Positions 53,281-62,845 of a DNA stretch of 64,000 nt are shown here, in pieces; the stretch's first letter is position 1, and the number at the start of each line of letters is the position of its first letter. Under the pieces are notes generated by a model, which saw only the letters and a program-made list of their open reading frames with translations, was not told the origin of the DNA and did not search any database. The stretch is taken from contig CAJQUW010003011.1 in the NCBI GenBank assembly GCA_907163375.1, positions 1-64,000 on the forward strand. The letters run 5' to 3'. This DNA comes from Prostheceraeus crozeri (taxonomy: Eukaryota; Platyhelminthes; Polycladida; Euryleptidae). Both the position numbers and the translations under genes were made by a program.

Positions 53281-54057
53281 GCTTTTGAATGATACTTTAG
53301 TAATTTTGATATTATAAATGTAACAATATTTGAAACGTGGTCACTTCTGGCACACCCTGTACATTTTATGGCTATTAATATCAAAAAATAAATAAAATCG
53401 TTTTTCAAAAAGGGCTCGATGTAAATTTGTGTAGTGGGTCTTAAATTATTAGCATGAATATTCTTGGCATCCTAGATAGATTAAAAAATATCCGCCCCCA
53501 ATTTTTGTAAATCTGCAGTACAATCGATATCGATCATTGAAGTATATATCGAATTTGAAAAATCAATGAAGTTGATTATCTCGAAAACGGCTCGATGAAA
53601 ATTTGTGTAATTGGTCTTGAAATGTTAGTATGAATATCCTTGACATCTAGCTAGATTGAAAAGTATCCGCCCCCAATTTTTTTTAAATCTGCAGTATAAT
53701 CGATATTGATTATTTTATAGTATCGATTTTGAAAAATCAATAAGTCGATTTTCTCGAAAATGGCTCAATGAAATATTTTTTGATTTTTTTAGTTCTACTT
53801 CTGTTCCTCTTCCTTCCATCATTAGACAAACAGATTTGACCCCCAATTTTTTCGACCTTTTTCGTCTCTCAGCACCACCGTGAGGCCCTTTTGAATTCAT
53901 TGAAAATCGACCAAATGTTCGATCGGTATTGAAACAAAGTAATGACCTTCTTCAAGTCAACAGAGTGCCGGATTATTGTGAAACCAGGCTTCTGAACCTA
54001 TTTCTTGTCGTCTAAGCAGCATGCCATCAATTTCCCGTCATTGAAAAGCTTGTAAGA

Positions 54058-54898
54058 TTGGAGAGTGAAAGTGGCCACATGAAAGAACATCTGAAGCTAA
54101 AGGGCCTTCTCATCACCATGGATCAATTTGTCATCCATTTGAAAGCTTTGCACGATTTTACGAGGACAACTCAATCATTGAACGGAAACGTGTATTATTT
54201 GCTTTTGATTTTGTTGGAACTGGTGTCGAAACTGCTTGTCCGCCTGGGACACAACATTCCTCTTTCAGCTAAAAGCTATTTCAAGAAGTTGTTCGAAGAC
54301 GGAAAATCTTCTTCAAGTTTTGTGTAAATCACGAGATTTCAGTTATTCGAAGAACGCTTCGTCGATTTACAAGGAGTTGTGTGAAACTGTTGAAGTGGAC
54401 TTGGAGCTGACTCAAAACAACTGGGCCGGGCATTATTGAACGAATGCATTATTCGAAGCGTACTGGTATTTTATCCTTCCCTGAAACAAGAAATTGTGCG
54501 AAAATGCTAAGTTCTATTCAAGCATGTCAGGACTTCAACGATGTAACGTCGCAAGGCTTAAAATGTTGTTGACGTCAGCTGACCTTGCAGACGAATACCC
54601 TCAACTTGCTATGAAACAGGATAGCAGCCTTACTGATCTGCACAAGAACGGTCAACTGTCCACGTTTCCTCTTTTGACCAGACTTGTTGAAAAAGTTATA
54701 GTTTTATGCCCACACAACATGATGGTTGAATCGGGCTTCACCAAGATGAAGTTTTTCGAAAGCGATCAACACTCGAACTTCAGTTTGGAAATGCACAACG
54801 CATTTCGTTTAGCATCCGATTTTTTTGACCGGGACATTTCGAGGATTTTGAACCTCCTTCATCCTTGATGGACAAAATCAAGCTGGCCAGTAAGGGAT
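54058..54898 (+). pseudogene. Degraded ORF, possibly hAT-like, copy 3, truncated
   Basis: Third duplicate of the 40842 remnant, with its own small differences (for example one A fewer near 54307). Polinton B removes the coiled-coil tail. Confidence 0.3.
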
Positions 54899-55540
54899 AG
54901 TAGTAAGAAAACGGCGAACACTCGACCGGCGCCCCCCCCTCTGGAACGGCAGAAGGTCGTGGTCGGCCGCCGTGGTGCTTCGGGTCTGACTCCCCCCCCT
55001 CTGGAACGACAGAGAGTCGTGGTGGTCTTGGGCGACCGCCAGGTTTTGTCTTGAGGCTATAGTGTGTGATGTTTTTCGTGCAATCTGCTGAATGTTGGGC
55101 TGTAAAATGGGTTGTTTCGAGTGGAAGGAGTGCTCGGATGTGAAAACGGAGGCCAGATTCGGATTCAGCGTGAAATTCTGCATCGGTAGGGTGAGTTTCA
55201 AGTCAATCGGAGAGAAAAATTTTCGCTGACGTCCCCCCCCCTGACACCGACCTTCCAACTTTGCTTCTAGTGGACGGATTTTGTCGTGCAATAGCTCGTT
55301 TGAAAGCTAAGAGTGAGACAAATTCAGTGAAAGAAACGGCTTGTTCATATCTGTCTTCGTTCAAAAGTTAGAGCTGTTACAAGATTTTAGGTCGGAGCTC
55401 ACCTGAAAAAATCCTAAGTGTCAGAGTGACTTTGTATGGGTAAAATTTTGAAAATTTTCCAAAGTGTGGAATTTCGACCTGGGACCGTCACCAAAACATT
55501 TTTCATCAAATTTCACTGACCTCCCCCCCCTCTTATCGAT
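54899..55540 (+). repeat. Polinton B left terminal region
   Basis: Contains 'ggtcgtggtcggccgccgtg' and 'gtggtgcttcgggtctgac' as in Polinton A's left end, three to four runs of 7-8 C, and a single copy of the 295-bp repeat unit (from ~55398). Confidence 0.85.
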
Positions 55541-55555
55541 TGCATATTCACAGGG

Positions 55556-56233
55556 TATATAAGAACGGGATCGGGAGAGGAATTTCACTAAGTTGAGAAA
55601 CTGACTACAGGTAAGTCGTTTCTCTTGAGGTCCGATATCGGACTTCTGACTTTACATTGCTGATATCAGCTAAGGTGTCAGACTTATAGGTTAGTCAGTA
55701 TAGCATGACTGACCATTTGATGATAGTAGGCCGAAATCTTCAAACGGCTATAACTTTGCTTCTACAAGTCCTTTAGACTTGATTCAAAAAACATTCGACA
55801 GCGTTTGCTATGCTGAAGGTGACAGACTACTTATAAACGTTTTATGAGTAGTACTAAAATACTGAAAAATTTAAATTCATATTTAATGATAATAATTAAA
55901 GTTTTTGAATAAAAAGCAGTCGTTTATGAGTCTCTGTGACTTGGGTCGTTTCCTCTTGTAAATAACTCCACCGGTTTTCATGTCAAAACTTGGGCCCGGA
56001 TACCAACACAGTGATATGACGCACGCTCTGTCCGATCGAGGTTGGATTTGTGGGTCGAGGCCTTGGAGCTGGGATAAGATCCCCTCTGAGTAATGCCTGT
56101 AACGGATTCAAGAGCTTAACACCCAAACGGTTGCTGACTTGCTATCAAATGTTTGGTCACTTAGTCTTTCAATGCATATCAGCAAGTAGTATCCTATAAA
56201 CACTTGCTATCAAATTTTACTCTATCGTTACAG
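55556..56233 (+). promoter_or_regulatory. Polinton B first-gene promoter and 5'-UTR intron
   Basis: TATA box tatataag at 55556-55563, leader exon ending 'ctacag' at 55610, donor GTAAGT at 55611 and acceptor TTACAG ending at 56233, 7 bp before the ATG at 56241. Same layout as Polinton A, with an intron of 623 bp. Confidence 0.7.
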
Positions 56234-56240
56234 AATTATC

Positions 56241-57370
56241 ATGACAAAACCGAATAACGCAAAGATGTTGGTTGGCAAGTGTAGTTGTGGCAAGATTGCC
56301 AGAGGTAGTGAACTGAAGAAGCATTTAAAAGAAAAAGAGGGGACGATGGGCCATGAGAGGAAAGTGATGTTGAGGTTGTGTGTGTCTTGTCGGAAATCTG
56401 TGATGGGGGATGAGAAGGAATTTATGAAGGCGCATTTGCAGTGTGAGAGTGGGAACATCGGAGAGAAGGGGTTCAAGGCATGGTTTGAGGGAGAGTTGTT
56501 GGAAAGGGAAGAGGTGAGAAAGGCGGTGGCAACGATTCAGGACGTGATTGGGGAGAAAGTGGTGAGGAATGCGAGTGATGGGAGTTCGAGTGAGGAAGTT
56601 GAGTTGAGAGCGAAAATGAAGAAGAAGGATGATGTTGATTTGGATGCGGTGATGGAAGATTTGTTTGGGGATATAGCGGATTTGAAGGAAGAGTGGGATG
56701 GGGAGGAAGTGGCTAAGCCGATGGCAGCGTCATCGCCACGGCAGCAAGAGGCGTATGATACGGAGGTATTTGTGAGAATGAAGGATCGTGTGATGGCTTT
56801 GGAAAGTAATAATAGAAAAGTTTTGAAGGAGAATGAAGAGCTGATGGTGAAGGTTGAGGGGTATAGGGCAACGAGGGAAGAGTTGGAGAGCTTGAGAAAG
56901 AAGGAGAAGGAATGGATGGCGGAAAGGAGAGAGTTGATGAGGAAGGCAGGTTTGGTGGAGAGTTTGCAGGCGAGTGTGTCGAGGAAGGATGAAGAGATAG
57001 AGCGGATGCGAAGCGTGGTGAAGGAGACGGAGGAGGTGAAGGTTATTAATAAGAGGTTGACGGGTGAAGTGGAGCGACTGCATGAGCGTTTGAAGTGTCG
57101 AAAAAGGAGAGTATATGAGGTTCATCTTCCCCTCTTTGAGAATAACGTATGTGATGCCCCTACAATCTCCAGCGACTTAAATGAAACACAGTTGTGTTAT
57201 GAGGGGGATGGAGTTCGCTGCCTCCACATGAAGATGAACATCAATGGAGAGCTTGATGACTTCGTCGTCAGAAAAGTTAGAAAGAAGGTTCCCAGTAAGT
57301 CTATTCAACATAATCATTTTTGTAGCTCATCTAATCTCCTATTATTTTTCTTTCAGAGTGTTTGCAGTAG
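56241..57370 (+). CDS. Polinton B Cys/His coiled-coil protein
   Basis: About 355 residues. The N-terminal domain has a CxC...C..C...H...C pattern (KCSCGKIARGSELKKHLKEK, LRLCVSCRKSV, HLQC), probably zinc-binding. A long Glu/Lys-rich coiled coil (~residues 85-290) follows, then a conserved C-terminal module RVYEVHLPLFENNVCDAPTI ... CLHMKMNINGELDDFVVRKV. A GT-AG intron at 57295-57356 splits the last codons, giving a spliced end KKVPKCLQ and stop at 57368-57370. A histone-type stem-loop starts 30 nt later. Family not recognised; first gene of the element and homologous to 25277 in Polinton A. Confidence 0.7.
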
Positions 57371-57399
57371 TAGTGTCGGTGGACGGAGAACGACCCATG

Positions 57400-57415
57400 G
57401 GCTCTTTTAAGGGCC
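57400..57415 (+). terminator. Histone-type 3' stem-loop, Polinton B
   Basis: GGCTCTTTTAAGGGCC, an exact fit to GGYYYUHHUHARRRCC, 30 nt after the stop codon. Its loop sequence differs from the Polinton A copies while the stem is kept. No AATAAA in the next ~100 nt. Confidence 0.7.
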
Positions 57416-57556
57416 AACCTTCTAATGCAGCTAAAGCGGTCCCAAGCCCGCCACATATCCTCGGATATGGAATGCAGAGGGGAAGTAAAATGATGAATGG
57501 AATGAAATGGGAGGACACTCACGCGCCACACTCAACATAACACACTTCTCTCTTCC

Positions 57557-57760
57557 GTAGTCTAACAAGCTCTTTACACATGGATCGCAGTCAATTGCTA
57601 TCCCTGTATCAGAAGTGTAAGCTATCTTAATTTTATTTGACACTATTTCAACTATCATCATCGTCCATATGAAATGTTTTAAGATTTACAAGTTAGACTA
57701 AGCGTGCTACTATTTCCAAATGAAAATGTATACATGGTTAAATCATCCACTGAAGCCCCA
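57557..57760. repeat. Single copy of the 205-bp unit
   Basis: Matches each of the three tandem units at 28030-28640 in Polinton A. Confidence 0.85.
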
Positions 57761-57808
57761 TTCAAGTACGTCAGTATGAAAGCAAAGATAATATGAAATA
57801 AAAATTTA

Positions 57809-58258
57809 TTATGGCATGTATTTCAAAAGGTCTTCATCGTCAATATCGTCCCAGAGTCTGGCTTCACATAGATAACAAAAACAGTTCAGTTGCTTTAATC
57901 GTTCTTCCACTGCGAGCCTCACTTTGTCAATATACTCCCACTCCTCCATAGTTCGTGGCTGGGAGTTAGGGGTGTACCACTCCCATAATTGGTGGAGGAA
58001 TTTCGTGCTGGTGATCTCCATCACATCGTCAGTATCGTACTGGAGATACTTCCACCTCACGCCTGTTAAGTCGGGACACTCCTTCTCACATACACTCTCC
58101 TCTTCCTCATCCGCTGGTAATGATAACTTTCTGATATTGTCCAGTCGGTACACCTTCTCTACCTTCCCCTTCGTTGGAGCGTTTGGTGCAACGAGCGCCT
58201 TTGGTGTTGAGCATGGAGAAGAGAATTTTGTGTTTGGTGTTGTCGGAGGGCTTGTCAT
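57809..58258 (-). CDS. Polinton B minus-strand unknown protein
   Basis: 149 residues, MTSPPTTPNTKFSSPCSTPK at the start, then a Lys/Glu-rich part, DLTGVRWKYLQYDTDDVMEI, FLHQLWEWYTPNSQPRTMEE, and a Cys pair CFCYLC before an acidic end. It is conserved in Polinton A. AATAAA (minus strand, ~57802-57807) overlaps the stop codon region. It diverges from PolB across 58259-58532, which holds 'agtatatatgc', so the two may share a bidirectional promoter. No function recognised. Confidence 0.65.
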   Translation of the reverse strand: MTSPPTTPNTKFSSPCSTPKALVAPNAPTKGKVEKVYRLDNIRKLSLPADEEEESVCEKECPDLTGVRWKYLQYDTDDVMEITSTKFLHQLWEWYTPNSQPRTMEEWEYIDKVRLAVEERLKQLNCFCYLCEARLWDDIDDEDLLKYMP

Positions 58259-58532
58259 GTTGACTGTGAATAATGACTTTGAAATGTTTTCTAATTCTTA
58301 AGTATCAACAAGCAACCAATCAGAATGAACAGCCAATGAATGATGAATATGAAAGTATATATGCAAAGTGACATCCGTATCATTTCACTCTGTCTTTGAG
58401 ACGCATAAGTGAACTGTTGTCTAGCGAATTCTGTATTTGAGGCGTACAAGTGAACTGCTCTCTAGTGAATTCCAAATTTGAGTGAAGTCTCTATCTTGTT
58501 GAAGTATCAAGCTTAAACATAATTTCGTTCAA

Positions 58533-61500
58533 ATGGTAAGTTGAAAATTTCTTCACTCATCTCCCTCAAACGTGTGGCTAATAGCATCTTCCTCAATTTC
58601 AGGCATCAACTTCATCACCAACGCCCTCCCTTCTCGAGGAAAGTTTAGAGTTATTGAGTCAAGGTAGGTTGTAACAATACACTGAGACTTGAACAGAGAT
58701 GATAGAATGATTTCTCTTTCAGGTGATACCAGTCTCATCTCGAGCGAGTCGGATAACAACAGCGACTCCATGTCAACATTGTCGCGGGAATGCAACGATC
58801 GGGAATGTGCTGACTGTGGACACATCTTCACGAGGAAGCGGGATCTCACCCGACACATCAAGCGAGGTGTTTGTCGACCTAAGCCGGCATCAAACTCCGA
58901 AGGTGGGGATGATTCTGTTAACGTCGTCTCCTTTTCTTGCGACTTGTGCGCTCAGTCTTTCGAGACACGTTTTGAACTATCTTCGCACAGACTTCAACAT
59001 ACACACAGTGACGATAGTTATACTAACAGCACCTCCTCTATCCGACTCACTGAAGTGTCCATAAATAATTTAGTGAGGAACTACCAGATGGACTCCTCAG
59101 AAACCATTGCTAACTTTGAGGAATGGTTTCATCAAAATTCATCATTGATAGAAGCGCTCTTCAACAATTTAGACAATTTTAGGATGAAGGCGCTCAACTA
59201 TCTTAAAATAAAATATGTAAAAATCGACCACCATACTGGTCAAATAGTAGAGAGGTTGGAGTTTCACATACCCTCCTCTCCTGCAACCGAAGTTGTAGAC
59301 TATGAGTCTTGGATAAATTTTCATATCCAAGGATTAAAATTAAACATAGATAAATTTAACGAGCGCGATAGCGGTCTCGTTTTTGATGGTATTGAGTCCG
59401 CCTTATTTAAAATCACTTTATTAGAAAACTACTCTGGACGAGGCTCCTTTAAACTTCCGAAAAATTTAAGAAATAAAGCAGCAGTCATTTCTGTAGATTG
59501 CGAATCGCAATGTTTTAAGTATGCCGTCCTCTCCATTCTCCACTATAATGATGTACAGAATAGCCGATACCGTAAGAGTAAGTATCAACAGTGGGAGAAT
59601 GAATTAAAGTTTGATGACTGCAATAGTGAAGATATGAAAATTAAAGATATAGAAAAATTTGAAAAATTGAACAACATCAAAATAGTTCTCCATGTTTGGG
59701 AAAAGGGATTGAAGGGTGTCCGCTACAACTCGCGTTCGAGTTGTTATGAGCACGTTGTCAACCTTTTGTTAGTAAGACAGGATGATAGTGAGGAATGGCA
59801 CTACTGCGGCATTCCCAAAATTTCTCGCTTATACCACCACTTAAGAAATTCTACCTCATCAGAGATTTATTACTGTGACAGATGCATTCGGAACTTTAGG
59901 AGTAAAAACAAATTTGAAACTCATTATGAGTGGTGTAAGCGAGGTAAACTGCAAATGGAACGCATGCCCAAAGATAAGGAGTTTTCATATAGAGAGAATG
60001 GCGATGAACTAAGTCCTCTTCGTGTCATCTATGCTGACATCGAATGTTATATCGATGATAACATCCATCGACCAGCAGCCATTTCCTGCTATGAAGTATG
60101 GCATGACCATTTCCAAAATAGAAAAAATAAAATGCACATCTGGCAAGGTGAGGATTGTATTTACCAATTCCTACAATTCCTCGAACAGGCTGTAAAATTT
60201 CAACAAAAGTATGATGGTGAACTCTATCGCAGATCATTGCATATGACAGCAGATGATCAAGCAAAATTTGATAGCTGCAACGTTTGCCCCAAATGTAGGA
60301 AAACATTTGATGATGATAAGATTAAGAAAGTGCGCGACCATGATCACATCACTGGTAAATTTAGAAACGCACTATGTTCAAAATGCAATTTTTCGCTGAG
60401 GATGAAACGGCGTACATTACCCGTCATTTTCCATAATTTCAAGGGCTACGACAGCCATATGATAATAAAAGGAGGTTTAGGTCAAATGAAAGAGTGGAAG
60501 CTTGATGTAATAGCACAAACGAGAGAGAAGTTTATGGCCATGACAGCAAAAGTGCCTGTCGATAAAACTAAAGAAAATAAGACGGTCTATTTTGATATAA
60601 AATTTTTAGATTCCTACCAATTTATGACTGCATCACTGGCCTCTCTCGTACAAAATCTGAAGTCTCTTCCACTAACACAAAATCTTAAGAAACAATATCC
60701 AAATCTAACCGATGAAGTCATCACACGGAAAGGAGTCTTTCCATATGCATATTTTGATGCAATTAGTAAACTCGGCGAGACTTCTCTTCCGCCCATAGAT
60801 AAATTTAAAAATGATTTGAGCGGTGCAGAATGTAAGACCGAAGATTATGATCATGCACAAGATGCATGGATAAAATTTGACTGCCATACATTTGGTGAAT
60901 ATATGATTGCCTACCTTAAGTTAGATGTATTTTTGCTGGCTGATGTATTTCAGGAGTTTCGACGAGTGGCATTAGAAGAAGATAAGTTAGATCCCGTCCA
61001 CTTTGTCAGTCTACCAGCCATGTCATTTAAGTCTGCTTTTAAAATGACTGGTGAGACCATTCATCTCTTACAAGATCCAGAGATGTATAATTTATTTGAG
61101 CGAGGAATTCGCGGTGGTCTCACATTTGTAAATAAACATAGGTTAAAATCTGAAACAGTAGGTAATGATCATACCCATCTTAAGTATTATGACCAAAATA
61201 ATTTGTATGGTAGTTCATTATCCAAACCACTCCCTCACTCTGAGTTTAGCTGGTTAGATGATAGTGAAATTCAGCATCTCTCCAACCCTTCTAACATACT
61301 AGCAATTCCAGATGAAGGTGATTGGGGATATTATTTTGAGATAGATCTAATCTATCCAAATAATATTAAACATAAAACCGTAGATTTTCCACTCGCACCC
61401 GAATCAGGTGAAGTGACCAAAGATATGTTTTCCGACTTTATGAAACAATTTCATAAAGATTTAGAATCATGCGGTCAACCCGACTATAAGCCTTGTCGCA

Positions 61501-62540
61501 AACTTTTACTCACCCAGTATGATAAGGAAAACTATCTAGTCCACTTTAGCATCTTAAAATTTTATTTAGAAATGGGTATGATTTTAAAAAGAGTTCACCG
61601 CATTATTAAATTTAGACAGAAAGCCTTCCTCAAACCATATATTGATAGCAACAGCCAGAAACGTGCACTAGCCCAAAATAATTTTGAAAAAGATTTTTAT
61701 AAGTATAAGAATAATAGTCTATTTGGTAAGACGATGGAGGATGTTAGAAAACGTGTAAACTATAAACTAGTCAATGATGTTACAAAATTTAAGAAATTGG
61801 TCTCATCACCTCTATTCATCGATAGAGACATTATCGATGAGGACCTTGTAGGTGTTAAAATGATAAAATCTGAAGTTGAGTTGTGCAAGCCCATCTATAT
61901 TGGTCAAGCTGTACTAGATTACTCTAAGCTTGAAATGTACCAACTCTTTTATAAAATACTAAAACCATGTCCTCTCGTAAAAGGGGTTCGTTTGTTGGGT
62001 GGTGATACAGATAGTTTCTTCTTAGGTATTACCACTCAAAAAGATTTAAATTTCAATGAAGTAGGAAAATCTTTAGAAAGATATTTTGATACATCAAATT
62101 ATCCTACTGATCACCCACTCTACTCCATCAAAAATAAGGCAAAACTTGGCTGCTTTAAGGATGAGACAGCAGGGAAGGAAATAGATGAAATGATTCTCCT
62201 CCGTCCAAAAATGTACAGTATGAAATTAAAGGATAGTGACGATAGTATTAAGCGTGCTAAAGGCATATCAAGATCATTGGTCTCTAACATGAAACATAAA
62301 AATTTCAGGAAAGCCTATAGAAATAAAAATATAACGTTTGTCAATATGACAATCTTAAAATCTAAGTCGCATGAGATCAAAACTCATACTTTTAGGAAAC
62401 GGGCGCTTTCAGCATGGGAGGATAAGAGGTGCTGGTTAGAACACAACATATCTCTTCCACATGGACATCCTGACACAAACATACCACCACCCAAAAGAAT
62501 TAAACTCACACTACCACATTCAGGAGACGTCTTAGCATAA
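58533..62540 (+). CDS. Polinton B protein-primed DNA polymerase B, looks whole
   Basis: Family-B DNA polymerase that would copy the element from protein-primed ends. Exon 1 is just the ATG (58533-58535), followed by GTAAGT; exon 2 is 58603-58663; exon 3 begins 58723 and is open to 62540 (total ~1,293 residues). The N-terminus carries two C2H2 fingers (CADCGHIFTRKRDLTRHIKR; CDLCAQSFETRFELSSHRLQ). Exonuclease motifs: YADIECYID (~60029), FHNFKGYDSHMI and YMIAYLKLDVFLLADVF. Polymerase motifs: YDQNNLYGSSL (~61187), KNNSLFGKTMEDVRKR and GGDTDSFF (~61999). A Cys/His segment CPKCRKTF...RDHDHITGKFR lies between Exo I and Exo II. The C-terminus is basic. Confidence 0.92.
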
Positions 62541-62845
62541 TCATCCTTAACTTAGTATTTTGATGTTGATTTCTGTAGATAAACATTGTTGTTTTATGTA
62601 TCGCATGAGATTGTTTTTTCCTTGTGAATATGTGTCCACATCTGTACATTCCCCATGTGATGACTTTTCCACTGAAAGACATTTTTCCTATCCCTGTATA
62701 TTTCCACCCTTCACGAAGTAAAAAGACTTTTTGTATATAGCAATGTTTATTGAAGTGCGCTCATGTATATATTTTCAGTGGATGTTGTATAAAGTCTATT
62801 GCTTCACATTCATGTACATATTTCAATAAATGTTGTATAAAGACT
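62541..62845. other. Convergent intergenic region with poly(A) signals
   Basis: Between the PolB stop and the penton-like stop. AATAAA on the plus strand at 62825-62830, and on the minus strand at 62746-62751 about 95 bp past the penton-like stop. No histone-type stem-loop seen. Confidence 0.55.

Larger units (their letters stand above)
50430..54898 (+). repeat. UBA5 triplication, copy 3, interrupted and truncated
   Basis: Third copy. It is split by piggyBac 2 at the TTAA corresponding to 'gtatttaattgatcc' in copy 1 (~39614), and cut at 54898 by Polinton B after 'ccagtaagggat'. In copies 1 and 2 that sequence continues 'gcaagacatttt'. The part with the third UBA5 exon would lie right of Polinton B, outside the window. 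Confidence 0.93.

Noticed and set aside
53715-53900. Minus-strand frame at 53715-53900 and its relatives at 45999-46217
   Set aside because: Antisense to decayed DNA in the triplication; no motif, and not conserved in frame between copies.
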